NCBI RefSeq assembly: GCF_029051645.1
Contig: NZ_JAACFS010000003.1
Location: 372,001 to 436,000 of the forward strand
Direction of reading: 5' to 3'
DNA from: Bradyrhizobium sp. CSA112
GTDB lineage: Bacteria > Pseudomonadota > Alphaproteobacteria > Rhizobiales > Xanthobacteraceae
Length of the DNA: 64,000 nt
The notes beneath the pieces are model-generated. The model did no database searches. It had not been told where the DNA came from and saw only the letters and a program-made list of their open reading frames with translations. The translations under genes were made by a program, and so were the position numbers. Positions 36,474 through 46,389 of the stretch are shown here, piece after piece; the stretch's first letter is position 1; each line of letters starts with the position of its first letter.

Positions 36474-36607
36474 GGCCGGCCGCACAATCCGCAATCGTTG
36501 CGATGCAATAGTAAATTCCGATACAGCCTGTATCGTTGCGACAACCTGACAATGCGAGTTGCAATTTCTACCTGCAGACCCTTAGATCGATCAGCAGGGA
36601 GATCGTC

Positions 36608-38074
<1,467 letters not shown>

Positions 38075-38234
38075 GCGGTTCCGCCGCGAGAGGCGCGTCC
38101 CGACGCCCCATGCGTTATTTCGCGTATACGTATGTGAGCGCGAATCGTTCAAGGTGCCCTCAGGGTTAACGCCGGATTAACCGGAGTCACTATACGCTGC
38201 GTGGCTTGCGGCCCCTGACAGCACGAGGAAGCCC

Positions 38235-38390
38235 ATGGACGCCCAGCGAATTGCCGTCGATGTCATCGTGGCGCTGACCGATTGCGACCGCGAGGCCGCC
38301 ACTGCCTTCGTCCGCAAATGCTATCTCGCCGGCGTCCGCGATCCCAAGCGGCTCACGTTCAAGGGCCTGCAGGCGCTGGCGCGGGGTTGA
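38235..38390 (+). CDS. Small conserved-looking protein, 51 residues
   Basis: An ATG at 38235 with GAGGAAG four bases upstream opens 51 codons (start MDAQRIAVDVIVALTDCDRE, end FKGLQALARG). The codon usage is like real genes here, and a gap of about 160 bases from the monooxygenase gives room for its own promoter. The sequence is probably alpha-helical, with no membrane segment. I do not recognise a family. It is followed directly by a dense repeat patch. Confidence 0.6.
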   Translation: MDAQRIAVDVIVALTDCDREAATAFVRKCYLAGVRDPKRLTFKGLQALARG

Positions 38391-38458
38391 CGTTCGGCCT
38401 TTCTTCGATTTTCTGGTTCAATTTAGCGAACTGTTCAACTGCGAACGCAACTGTCTCA

Positions 38459-38541
38459 ACGTCATTGCGAGCGCAGCGAAGCAATCCATCTTTCCGTGCG
38501 CGAGGTGACAATGGATTGCTTCGCTGCGCTCGCAATGACGG
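38459..38541. repeat. Palindromic repeat cgtcattgcgagcgcagcgaagcaatcc
   Basis: Arms cgtcattgcgagcgcagcga and tcgctgcgctcgcaatgacg are perfectly inverted, extended by agcaatccat / atggattgct. This is a very common intergenic element in Bradyrhizobium-type genomes. Confidence 0.88.
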
Positions 38542-38562
38542 GGAAATAGCGACACATCCACC

Positions 38563-38590
38563 ATCGTCATCCCCGCGCATGCGGGGATCC
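38563..38590. repeat. Short palindrome gtcatccccgcgcatgcggggatcc
   Basis: atccccgcgcatgcggggat forms a near-perfect hairpin. It is half of the 6238-6337 type of element. Confidence 0.7.
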
Positions 38591-38593
38591 AGT

Positions 38594-38675
38594 CGTAGGA
38601 TGGGTGGAGCGAAGCGATACCCATCGCCACACGCACTCGCATTGATGGGTATCGCTTCGCTCCACCCATCCTACG
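38594..38675. repeat. Inverted repeat with 32-bp perfect arms (cgtaggatgggtggag...)
   Basis: The arms at 38594-38625 and 38644-38675 are exact reverse complements (cgtaggatgggtggagcgaa... versus ...ttcgctccacccatcctacg), with an 18-base loop. A degenerate copy with gggtggagcc...gatacccatc lies at 39966-40072. Confidence 0.9.
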
Positions 38676-38734
38676 AGGCATAACTTCACCTTCTCGCGGC
38701 GCATTGCGTCCGAGGTTTGCATCTTCGTTTGCCC

Positions 38735-38905
38735 CTCCTGAACTTAGAGGGCGCAGGGAAGACCGGGTGCTTGCTGCACCCGCGGTCTCGCGTGCGATTT
38801 GCGCAAACAAAACTGCACACGAGCATACAGGGCAGCGGGAGCATTCCGGCCTTCCCTGCGCAATGGCTTTACGGCTTACTTCGTGCTCTCCCCCGGTGAA
38901 CGGCT
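38735..38905. repeat. Long dispersed repeat (gagggcgcagggaagaccgg ... cccccggtgaacggc)
   Basis: This stretch, with tgctgcacccgcggtctcgcg, aaaactgcacacgagcatac and ccttccctgcgcaatggctt, matches my memory of a repeat that recurs in Bradyrhizobium genomes and that often produces false protein annotations. Its end overlaps the last codons of the ACT-domain gene. Confidence 0.6.
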
Positions 38906-39358
38906 TTCCGTAGGGCGGATAGCGAAAGCGTAAGCCGCCTTAGCAGCGATCGGTGGGCTACGCTTTCTCGACATATTTTGAAGATGATGGAGAGCCTCAT
39001 CGGCTCTGTGCTCCGGCACAAATAAATGATCGTGATAAAAGGCCGACACTGCATTCACGCTTATGCCGGCTTCTGCTAGTCGGCCGGCGACTGCCGCCAG
39101 AAAGCCGACCGCTTCAAGCGAGGAATGAACGGTCAGCGTGATCAGTCGCGATGCAAATTGATATGACAGTCCTGCGCTTTCGGCTTCTTCCCGCCGCACG
39201 ATGAAAGTCGTTCCTTCGCGTTCGCGGAAGATGTGTAGCGGCTTCAGTGTGGCTGGAATTTCCTTGTCTTCCGAAATGCTGCAGAAAACGAAGACGCCTT
39301 CGTGCATCTCGGGCGTCATGTTTTGCAACAACGTCTTGAGATCGCGTTCGCCTGGCAT
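38876..39358 (-). CDS. ACT-domain protein (DUF2241/COG3602-like), with repeat-derived tail
   Basis: 160-residue protein. The first 135 residues fit the small ACT-domain family: LKTLLQNMTPEMHEGVFVFC, SYQFASRLITLTVHSSLEAV and GISVNAVSAFYHDHLFVPEH. These proteins probably bind amino acids. The remaining 25 residues (PIAAKAAYAFAIRPTESRSP) are encoded by the flanking intergenic repeats, and the stop lies in the long repeat, so the original stop codon was probably lost. The ATG at 39358 is chosen with GAAGGG upstream; the frame extends to 39412. Confidence 0.8.
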   Translation of the reverse strand: MPGERDLKTLLQNMTPEMHEGVFVFCSISEDKEIPATLKPLHIFREREGTTFIVRREEAESAGLSYQFASRLITLTVHSSLEAVGFLAAVAGRLAEAGISVNAVSAFYHDHLFVPEHRADEALHHLQNMSRKRSPPIAAKAAYAFAIRPTESRSPGESTK

Positions 39359-39509
39359 GGCCGTATGCCCTTCAAAAGAGCTCTGCGAGCCGTAGTAATC
39401 CGCATGAGCCACCGGGTCGCGCGAATGCGCGCCCGATGACAGGCTCCGCGATATGCGGGGATATCATCCGGATGTCGCTTCACTCATCCGGGCTAAGGTT
39501 TTCGAGTTG

Positions 39510-39824
39510 TCAGCCTACGACGACTTCGCTGATCTGGATGACCGGAGATTGGTCGGTATAGTTCGGGATGTCTGCCATGATCTCCTTGGCGTGAGGCCCG
39601 AAGCCGGCCTGGAAGGCCTCGACCGAGTCGCAGAAGATGTGACACATGCCGACATAGGTTGCGGGAACACCGGGCGCGCCGCCGGCCAGGCCCTTGTCGA
39701 CTGTGTAGGACTTGCAAGCGTCGCCCATGCGCGCTTTCACGAGCGGCATATGCTTGTCGCGGTAGTAATCGTGATCGAAGCGCCCGCCGGGTGTATTGGG
39801 ATACATTACGCTTACCTTGATCAT
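39510..39824 (-). CDS. EthD-family protein
   Basis: 104-residue ferredoxin-like-fold protein. IKVSVMYPNTPGGRFDHDYY and DKHMPLVKARMG are the EthD N-terminal features, and the length is normal for the family. The original EthD is needed for ETBE degradation in Rhodococcus, but most members have unknown roles. It stands as a single gene. Confidence 0.85.
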   Translation of the reverse strand: MIKVSVMYPNTPGGRFDHDYYRDKHMPLVKARMGDACKSYTVDKGLAGGAPGVPATYVGMCHIFCDSVEAFQAGFGPHAKEIMADIPNYTDQSPVIQISEVVVG

Positions 39825-39965
39825 GGACGTGCCCTCCGATCTGACGTTCGCCGTTATTCTCCGGCAATATCCGGAGTCTGTGTCAGTTTTGCGGATCTTG
39901 CAACCAGGAGGCGGCGGGGCGCGATATCAGGCGCGCGCGGCTGCGGCGTAAGCCGAGCAATGCGT

Positions 39966-40072
39966 AAGATGGGTGGAGCCAACGGGTCCAGCCTTCGGCC
40001 GGCCCGATGATAAACTCCGCGATACCCATCGTTTGCATCCGATGATCGCGATGGGTTCGCAAGGACTCAACC
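39966..40072. repeat. Degenerate gggtggagc...gatacccatc repeat
   Basis: aagatgggtggagcc and gcgatacccatcg relate it to 38594-38675, and gcgatgggttcgcaaggactcaacccatcc closes it. An embedded ggtccagccttcggccggccc hairpin interrupts the arms. Confidence 0.65.
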
Positions 40073-40089
40073 CATCCTGCCGCTCAACG

Positions 40090-40117
40090 AAAGCCCCGGA
40101 CCTCGGTCCGGGGCTTT
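40090..40117. terminator. Bidirectional hairpin terminator
   Basis: aaagccccggacc-tc-ggtccggggcttt is a perfect 13-bp inverted repeat with A and T runs at the ends. It lies 27 bases past the stop of the FAH-family gene and can terminate that minus-strand transcript. Confidence 0.85.
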
Positions 40118-40143
40118 GCATCCCGCGGAGGCTCAGTCGCAGA

Positions 40144-40845
40144 TTACTCCGGTTTGCCGATTGCAACCTTCAGCGTACCGACGCCGTCGACGCCGCACTC
40201 GATGTTGTCGCCGGGGTTGAGCTGGGAGACGCCGGCCGGCGTGCCCGTCATGATGATGTCGCCGGCAGCGAGTTTTACCTGCTGCGAGAGCTGCCAGATG
40301 ATTTCCGGCACGTTCCAGATCAGCTCGGTGAGATCACCTTTCTGGGTCTCCTTGCCGTTCACCGTCAGCCAGATCTTGCCCTCGGTAGGATGGCCGATCT
40401 TGGCGGCAGGCTGGATGGCGGAGCAGGGCGCCGAATAGTCAAAGGATTTTCCGACTTCCCACGGCCGCTCCTTCTTGCGCGAGGCGAGCTGCAGGTCGCG
40501 GCGGGTGAGGTCGATGCCGACCGCATAGCCGTAAACATGGTCGAGCGCCTTGTCGGCTGATATGTTGAGGCCGCCGCTCTTCATGGCGACGATCAGCTCG
40601 ACCTCGTGATGCAGGTCCTTGGTCAGCGGCGGATAGGGAATGGTGGCGCCGTCGGGCACCAGCATGTCGGCGTGTTTAGCGAAGAAGAACGGCGGCGCGC
40701 GCTCGTCATTGCCCATCTCGCGGATATGTTCGAGATAGTTGCGCCCGACGCACCAGATGCGGCGGACCGGATAGGTGGCTGTCTCGCCGACGACGGGAAG
40801 CGTGGGCTGCGGGGCTGCTGATATGACGTAGGAGGCTGCGTTCAT
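40144..40845 (-). CDS. Fumarylacetoacetate hydrolase-family protein (fumarylpyruvate hydrolase-like)
   Basis: 233-residue FAH-fold enzyme. YPVRRIWCVGRNYLEHIREM, PPFFFAKHADML and LHHEVELIVAM (with the metal-binding Glu pair), then DLTRRDLQLASRKKERPW, are those of the small bacterial FAH group that cleaves fumarylpyruvate, acylpyruvates or oxaloacetate. No gentisate or homogentisate genes are nearby, so the substrate is open; members of this group also act as oxaloacetate decarboxylases. Confidence 0.87.
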   Translation of the reverse strand: MNAASYVISAAPQPTLPVVGETATYPVRRIWCVGRNYLEHIREMGNDERAPPFFFAKHADMLVPDGATIPYPPLTKDLHHEVELIVAMKSGGLNISADKALDHVYGYAVGIDLTRRDLQLASRKKERPWEVGKSFDYSAPCSAIQPAAKIGHPTEGKIWLTVNGKETQKGDLTELIWNVPEIIWQLSQQVKLAAGDIIMTGTPAGVSQLNPGDNIECGVDGVGTLKVAIGKPE

Positions 40846-40895
40846 GAAGTTGGTCTCGGCAGGTTACAGATGAAAATCCGGGCTCATCTTTTATT

Positions 40896-40976
40896 TGAGC
40901 ATGATCTCCGCGCAAACGCGTTCCGCGTTTGTCGCGAGGGAAAACCGGTACCCACTTTTCCGGATCATGCTCTAGC
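40896..40976. repeat. gagcatgatc ... gatcatgctc intergenic repeat
   Basis: The ends gagcatgatc and gatcatgctc are inverted; between them lie aaacgcgttccgcgttt (a hairpin) and gaaaaccggtacccacttttcc. It fills the gap between the FAH gene start and the MsbA-like gene end. Confidence 0.85.
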
Positions 40977-40978
40977 TT

Positions 40979-42799
40979 TTACGCGGTTGCGCTGACCGGC
41001 GCCAGACTGGGATGGCCGGCGTCGCGCTGCTGCAGGCGGAAGAACGAGGCGTAACGCCCGCCGCGCCGCAGCAAATCGTCATGCAGGCCGCGCTCGACGA
41101 TTTCGCCGCCCTCGATCACCAGGATGGCGTCGGCATGCATGATGGTGTGCAGGCGGTGGGCGATCACGATGGTGGTGCGGTTCTGGCAGAGATGCTCGAT
41201 TGCCTCCTGCACAGCTTTTTCGGATTCCGAGTCCAGCGCCGCAGTGGCCTCGTCGAGCAGGATGATCGGCGCGTTCTTGAGCAGGGCACGCGCCACCGCA
41301 ATGCGCTGGCGCTGGCCGCCGGATAGCTGCGTGCCGTGCTCGCCGACAGGAGTGTCATAGCCGAGCGGAAAGCCCATGATGAAGTCATGCGCACAAGCCG
41401 CTTTCGCCGCCGCCACGATCTCGTCCTGCGTGGCGCCTTGCTTGCCGAAGGCGATGTTGGCGCCGATCGTGTCGCGGAACAAATAGACGTCCTGCCCGAC
41501 ATAGCCGGTCTGGGCGCGCAGCGAATGGCGTGACACGCCCGAGATGTTCTGGCCGTCGATCAGGATTTCGCCGCCGTTCACTTCGTAAAGCCGCAGCAGC
41601 AGCGCGAGCACCGTGGACTTGCCGCCGCCGGACGGTCCGACCAGCGCGGTGGTCTTGCCGGGCTCGGCGATGAAGCTTATGGCCTTTAGCACCGGCTCGT
41701 CCGGCCGGTAGGAGAAATTGACGTCGCGGAACTCGACCCGTGCGCTCGAGAGCTTGAGCGCCGGCTTGTCGTTGTCGGCGGGCTCGCTCGCCGGGCTGTC
41801 GACGATCTCGAGCAGCATGCGCGCGCCGACCAACTGGCTGTTGAGGTCGATATTGAGCCGCGCCAGGCGCTTGGCCGGCTCGGTCGCCAGCAGGAAAGCG
41901 GTCATGAAGGAGAAAAACTGGCCGGGCGTAGCGCCGAGCGCGACCACGCTGTAGCCGCCATAGAGCAGGCAGCCGGCGACCGCAAAGCCGCCGAGCATTT
42001 CCATCAGCGGATTGGAGCGGTTGGAAACCCGCGCCATCTTGTTGGCGTTGCGCTCGACGATCGCGATATTCTCGTCGATGCGCCGCTGCATGGTCTGTTC
42101 CAGCGTGAACGCCTTCACGGTGCGGATGCCCTGCAGCGATTCCTGCATGGTCTCCATAATGTCGGCGCTGCCGGTGAACTGGTTGTGGGCGAGGCCCTTG
42201 ATGCGCTTCACCAGCTTGCGCAGAATCAGCATCGCCGGCGGTACCACCACGAGGCCAATAAACGACAGCACCGGATCCTGCGACACCATCACGCCGATCA
42301 GGCTGATCAATAGCAGCACGTCGCGTCCGACCGCATTGATCAACAGCGTCAGCACGTCGGTGATGGATTTTGCGCCCGATGTCAGCCGCGCCAGGAATTC
42401 GGACGAATGCCGCTCGGAGTAGAATCCGATGCTTTCGCTCATCAGCTTGGCAAACAGCCGCCGCTGATTGTTGGCGAGAATGGCGTTGCTGATCTTCGAC
42501 AGGATCACGGTGTGGCCGTAGGTCGCCAGGCCCTTGATGAACAGTAGCACCACCGTGACGCCGGAGAGAATGGCGATTCCGACGACGTTCTTGTCGATAT
42601 AGGCTTGGTTGATCACCTGGCCCAGGATATAGGCGGAGCCCGCAGTGGCGCCGGCGGACACGCCCATCAGCGCGAACGCGGTCAGATAGCGCCGCCAATA
42701 GACAAAACCCTGTTCCATGACGAGGCAGCGAATCAGGATCGCCGCGCCATAGGGGTCGTCGGTAATTTTTCTGGTAGGTTTGCTTGGAAGTTCGGTCAT
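40979..42799 (-). CDS. MsbA-like ABC exporter (fused membrane and ATPase domains)
   Basis: 606-residue half-transporter. Residues about 30-320 hold six transmembrane helices. The ATPase domain contains GPSGGGKST (Walker A, about 390-398), QTGYVGQDVYLF (Q-loop), QLSGGQRQRIAVARAL (signature), IILLDEATAALDSES (Walker B) and VIAHRLHT (H-loop). As a homodimer it would flip lipid A-core or another lipid or peptide across the inner membrane. Its position at the edge of the LPS locus favours a lipid/polysaccharide substrate, but this group also includes other exporters. Confidence 0.88.
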   Translation of the reverse strand: MTELPSKPTRKITDDPYGAAILIRCLVMEQGFVYWRRYLTAFALMGVSAGATAGSAYILGQVINQAYIDKNVVGIAILSGVTVVLLFIKGLATYGHTVILSKISNAILANNQRRLFAKLMSESIGFYSERHSSEFLARLTSGAKSITDVLTLLINAVGRDVLLLISLIGVMVSQDPVLSFIGLVVVPPAMLILRKLVKRIKGLAHNQFTGSADIMETMQESLQGIRTVKAFTLEQTMQRRIDENIAIVERNANKMARVSNRSNPLMEMLGGFAVAGCLLYGGYSVVALGATPGQFFSFMTAFLLATEPAKRLARLNIDLNSQLVGARMLLEIVDSPASEPADNDKPALKLSSARVEFRDVNFSYRPDEPVLKAISFIAEPGKTTALVGPSGGGKSTVLALLLRLYEVNGGEILIDGQNISGVSRHSLRAQTGYVGQDVYLFRDTIGANIAFGKQGATQDEIVAAAKAACAHDFIMGFPLGYDTPVGEHGTQLSGGQRQRIAVARALLKNAPIILLDEATAALDSESEKAVQEAIEHLCQNRTTIVIAHRLHTIMHADAILVIEGGEIVERGLHDDLLRRGGRYASFFRLQQRDAGHPSLAPVSATA

Positions 42800-42902
42800 C
42801 CGCGTTCCATTGACGGCGCCTGATAGCCCGGCGCGTCAGGGCTGCTGCGGTGACTCCTTGCCTGCTTGGCGGGGCTTTTTCAAGCCAAATAAGCGCTTGA
42901 TT

Positions 42903-43916
42903 TCAGGCTGATTCCGCATGCTGCGGAAGGCCGCCGCGCTCGCGAAACAGCTTCTCCTCCCAGGCCAGCGCATGGGCGGCGATGGTCTCGAGATTGTCGT
43001 ATTGCGGCGTCCAGTCCAGTGTCGCGTGAATGCGGCTGACATCGGCGACCATGGTCATGATGTCGCCGGGGCGGCGCGGCGCATAGGATACCGCGAAATT
43101 GCGCATGGAGACGCGGCGGACGGCTTCGATGGTCTCGAGCACCGAATAGCCGCGGCCGTAACCGCAGTTCAACGTGATCGAGCTTCTGCCGTCGCGCAAA
43201 TAGGCCAGCGCTGCGCGATGGGCCTGCGCGAGATCGCTGACATGGATGAAGTCGCGGATGCAGCTTCCGTCCGGCGTCGGGTAATCGGTTCCGAACACGT
43301 CGATCTTGGCGCGCTGGCCGGTAGCGGCTTCGACCGCGATCTTGAGCAGATGGGTCGCGCCGACGGTGGCGAGGCCGCAGCGGCCTTTCGGATCGGCGCC
43401 GGCGACGTTGAAATAGCGCAGCACGACATAGTTCATGCCGTGAGCGGAAGCTGTATCATGCAGCATGATTTCGGTCATCAGCTTGGAAGAGCCGTAGGGC
43501 GAGGCCGGCCGCGTCGGCGCATGTTCCGGCACCGGCACCTGGTCCGGATTGCCGTAGACGGCGGCGGTCGACGAAAAGATGAAGCGGTTGACGCCAGCCT
43601 TGACCGCGGCATTCAGCAGGCTGCGGGTCGTCATGGTGTTGTTGCGGTAATAGCCGAGCGGATCGCGCACGGAATCCGGCACCACGATGGAGCCGGCGAA
43701 ATGAATGATGCTCTCGATGCCGTGCTGAGCGATCACGCCTTCGACGAGGTTTTCGTCGCCGGCGTCGCCGATGAACAGCGGCACGCCTTCCGGCAGGAAG
43801 GCGGTGAATCCGGTGGAAAGGTTGTCGATCACGACGACGCTTTCGCCGGCGTCCGCCAGGGCATGAACCATGTGACTTCCGATATAGCCGGCGCCACCGG
43901 TGACGAGCACGGTCAT
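42903..43916 (-). CDS. galE: UDP-glucose 4-epimerase
   Basis: 337-residue SDR interconverting UDP-glucose and UDP-galactose. LVTGGAGYIGSHMVHAL (NAD site), FSSTAAVYGNPD, and YGSSKLMTEIML (YxxxK) are present; NVAGADPKGRCG and DFIHVSDLAQAH are GalE-specific. It supplies UDP-Gal for LPS or exopolysaccharide. The intergenic distance to the MsbA-like gene is about 100 bases. Confidence 0.94.
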   Translation of the reverse strand: MTVLVTGGAGYIGSHMVHALADAGESVVVIDNLSTGFTAFLPEGVPLFIGDAGDENLVEGVIAQHGIESIIHFAGSIVVPDSVRDPLGYYRNNTMTTRSLLNAAVKAGVNRFIFSSTAAVYGNPDQVPVPEHAPTRPASPYGSSKLMTEIMLHDTASAHGMNYVVLRYFNVAGADPKGRCGLATVGATHLLKIAVEAATGQRAKIDVFGTDYPTPDGSCIRDFIHVSDLAQAHRAALAYLRDGRSSITLNCGYGRGYSVLETIEAVRRVSMRNFAVSYAPRRPGDIMTMVADVSRIHATLDWTPQYDNLETIAAHALAWEEKLFRERGGLPQHAESA

Positions 43917-44043
43917 GACTTCACCTCTCCCGATTATTGGGGGCGATGCTAGCGGGGCTGCGGTGAAGAGTGGGTTTCGGCGCGGCCGAACTGGCCACTA
44001 TGCTTAATGTTGCGTATAGGAACTGGCCGAAACGGAGCAGGAC

Positions 44044-45090
44044 GTGCCGATCGAGAACAATTTGGCCAGTGATCTGCAACTGATCGTGCCGAATCTGCAC
44101 AGGCGCTATTCGGGGGTCACGGCGACCAACCGGATGGTGGCGCCGAGGCTTGCCACAATGTACCGCGCGGCGTGGCTCGGGCCGCATGCGCCCGACGGCA
44201 TCGCGCGGACGGGTTTTGCGGATCTGTTGAAACTCTGGCGACGCCGCAACTCCCTGATCTGGCATGCGCGGCGCAATGACGAGATGATCGCAGGGTTATT
44301 GCTGCGCGCGCTCGGCTGGCCGCTGAAACTCGTCTTCACTTCGGCGGCGCAACGGCATCACAAGCTGCTGACGCGCTGGCTGATCCGGCAGATGGATGCG
44401 GTGATCGCCACTTCCGAACTCTCGGCGTCGTTTCTCAAGCGCGAGGCGACGGTCGTGATGCATGGCGTCGATACCGACAGCTATGCACCGCCGACTGACC
44501 GCGCGGCAGCGTTTGCGGAAGCCAAGCTGCCGGGGCGCTACGCGATCGGCTGCTTCGGCCGGGTGCGCGCGCAAAAAGGCACGGACGTTTTTGTCGAGGC
44601 GATGTGCCGGCTGCTGCCGCGCTATCCCGATTTCACCGCAATCATCGTCGGTGCGGTCGTGGCGGAGCAGCAGGGTTTTGCCAGCGGCTTGAGAAAGCAG
44701 ATCGAGGTGGCCGGGCTGCAATCGCGCATCGTCATCACGGGCGAGCTCGCGATTGAAGAGGTACAGCGCTGGTATCAGCGGCTGACGATCTACGCCTTCA
44801 CCTCACGCAACGAAGGCTTTGGCCTGACGCTGATCGAGGCGATGTCCTCAGGGGCGGCGCTGGTGGCGTCGCGCGCGGGCGCCGCCGAATTCGTGGTTGA
44901 GGATGGCGTGACAGGCGTGCTGACGCCGCCGGGCGACGTCGATGCGCTGGTCGCCGCACTGGAGCCGCTGATGCGCGATCCGGTCGCGGCGCATGCGATG
45001 GGCGAACGCGCGCGGGCGCGTGTGCTGCAAAAGTTCAGTCTCGATGCCGAGGCGCATGCGATCGCCGCGGTCTATCGGACGCTCGGCTGA
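44044..45090 (+). CDS. Family 4 glycosyltransferase (LPS core, LpcC/mannosyltransferase-like)
   Basis: 348-residue GT-B enzyme. The nucleotide-binding C-terminal half contains IGCFGRVRAQKGTDVFVEAM, the E-x7-E motif within SRNEGFGLTLIEAMSSGAAL and PPGDVDALVAAL. The N-terminal half begins LIVPNLHRRYSGVTATNRMV, typical of the rhizobial LpcC-type core mannosyltransferases. Start is GTG at 44044 with GGAGCAGGA just before it. It is convergent with waaF, whose stop overlaps it by 19 bases. Donor identity is inferred only from similarity. Confidence 0.87.
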   Translation: MPIENNLASDLQLIVPNLHRRYSGVTATNRMVAPRLATMYRAAWLGPHAPDGIARTGFADLLKLWRRRNSLIWHARRNDEMIAGLLLRALGWPLKLVFTSAAQRHHKLLTRWLIRQMDAVIATSELSASFLKREATVVMHGVDTDSYAPPTDRAAAFAEAKLPGRYAIGCFGRVRAQKGTDVFVEAMCRLLPRYPDFTAIIVGAVVAEQQGFASGLRKQIEVAGLQSRIVITGELAIEEVQRWYQRLTIYAFTSRNEGFGLTLIEAMSSGAALVASRAGAAEFVVEDGVTGVLTPPGDVDALVAALEPLMRDPVAAHAMGERARARVLQKFSLDAEAHAIAAVYRTLG

Positions 45091-46109
45091 CTGACCAGCA
45101 GGCGATGCGCGACATCGGCCACGTAGCTGGGGTCGATGTCGCGCATGCAGCGATGGTCGTTCATGGTGCAGACGGTGCGTTGGCAGGGCTGGCAGGGCAA
45201 CTCGGCCTTGGTCTGAACAACCGTGGCCGCAAGACCGTTCAGCGGCGCCCACAGATAGGGATCGGTGGGGCCGAAAATGCCCATGGTCGGCGTGCCGATC
45301 GCCGCCGCGATATGCATCAGGCCGGAATCGTTCGAGATGGCGACGCCGGCTGCCGCCATCGCCAGAATCCCGTTGCGCAGGTCTGAGCCGGTGAGGTCGC
45401 GGGCCTTACCGCCGGTGGCGGCGACAATCTCCAGCGCCAGCGCCTTCTCGCCGGGGCCGCCGATCACCCAGACGTCGAGCCCGCGCTCGGCCAACAGCCG
45501 CGCGGCGCCGGGGTAATAGGTCCAGCGCTTGGAGGCGCCGACCGAGCCCGGGGCCAGCGCCACGGCGGGACCAGTGCCGAGGCCGTTGGCCCGGCGCCAG
45601 CGCGCGATTTCCTCCGGCGCCACGACGAGCTGCGGCACCGGCCACTCCGCCGGCAGCGACGCGCCGGAGGGCAGCGCCAGGGCGGCATTCTTGTCAATGA
45701 AGCGGGGCAGGGCCTTCTCGCCCCAGCGCATCCGGTTGATCAGTCCGAATCGAGCCTCGCCGAAAAAGCCGATGCGCTCAGGGATCCCGGCCAACGCCGG
45801 GGCAATCGCGGCCTTCCAGGTGCGCGGCAGGACGAGGGCGGTTCGATAACCCCGGGAGCGCAGCTCGGATGCGAGACCCCATTGTTTCGCCGGCGCAAGC
45901 CGGCTGCGGGGCAGGTCCCAGACGATTCCCGCCCGGACACCCGGCATGTAATCGACCAGGGGGGCGCATAGGGAGGTCACCAGCAGATCGACCGGCCGGT
46001 TCGGCCAGCGCTGCTTGAGAACACGCACGACCGTGTGGCCGCGGACGAAATCGCCAATCCACATATAGGGCACGATCAGGATCGGCCGCGTATCGGCGGC
46101 ATCCTCCAT
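45072..46109 (-). CDS. waaF: ADP-heptose:LPS heptosyltransferase
   Basis: 345-residue GT9 enzyme that adds heptose from ADP-heptose to the LPS inner core. ILIVPYMWIGDFVRGHTVVR at the start, VALAPGSVGASKRWT, and ISNDSGLMHIAAAIGTPTMG and FGPTDPYLWAP are diagnostic. The start is uncertain: ATG 46109 has GGA nine bases upstream and begins MEDAADTRPILI, while an in-frame ATG at 46139 would add ten residues. The first codons and the upstream region are duplicated at 46943-47269. Confidence 0.88.
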   Translation of the reverse strand: MEDAADTRPILIVPYMWIGDFVRGHTVVRVLKQRWPNRPVDLLVTSLCAPLVDYMPGVRAGIVWDLPRSRLAPAKQWGLASELRSRGYRTALVLPRTWKAAIAPALAGIPERIGFFGEARFGLINRMRWGEKALPRFIDKNAALALPSGASLPAEWPVPQLVVAPEEIARWRRANGLGTGPAVALAPGSVGASKRWTYYPGAARLLAERGLDVWVIGGPGEKALALEIVAATGGKARDLTGSDLRNGILAMAAAGVAISNDSGLMHIAAAIGTPTMGIFGPTDPYLWAPLNGLAATVVQTKAELPCQPCQRTVCTMNDHRCMRDIDPSYVADVAHRLLVSQPSVR

Positions 46110-46348
46110 CTCGATTCCATTAAGTGAATTAATATTCATATTTTGTGTTCGGCTGTTCGGCGCCGGGACGATTCCGCTCCGGAGGTAACCGCTTCGCATC
46201 GGCAGGTAAAGCCGTTACCGAACAATCATGGCAGGGGATGACAAGCTGCTGGTGACCGAGGGCGCCAGTTTTGTCGGGTCGAACGTCGTGGCTGCGTTGA
46301 ATGACGCCGGCCGGGACGTGGCCGTGTGCGACGTGCTTGGCCATGACG
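46091..46348. repeat. Left copy of the waaF/hldD divergent start region
   Basis: Contains the first codons of waaF (minus), the spacer with ggtaaccgcttcg..tcggcaggtaaagccg, and a 5' fragment of hldD (plus). The same order occurs at 46943-47269. Similarity ends abruptly at about 46348 (ccatgacgg). It probably still contains the working waaF promoter. Confidence 0.8.
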
Positions 46349-46389
46349 GATTTGGACGCGATCGCGGCAACCTACAAAACCTCGGTCTG
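46228..46389 (+). pseudogene. Truncated hldD 5' fragment
   Basis: Codes for VVAALNDAGRDVAVCDVLG, identical to residues of the intact HldD, preceded by LLVTEGASFVGSN where the intact copy has LLVTGGAGFIGSN. The Rossmann glycines are thus changed and the preferred start codon (47154 in the intact copy) is AAG. After about 40 codons similarity to hldD stops. The adjoining plus-strand frame then reads [13 protein letters not shown] and a stop at 46387-46389, which may be the end of another lost gene. It is a non-functional relic. Confidence 0.82.

Larger units (their letters stand above)
39825..40143. other. Intergenic region EthD / FAH-family gene
   Basis: Holds the repeat at 39966-40072 and the terminator at 40090-40117. 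No gene supported. Confidence 0.6.

Noticed and set aside
38282..38683. 133-codon plus-strand frame
   Set aside because: Most of it is made from intergenic palindromes; it overlaps the better-supported 51-codon gene in another frame.
38391..38905. Possible CRISPR array or IS element
   Set aside because: Repeats are of different types and inverted, not regularly spaced direct repeats; no transposase or target duplication is visible.
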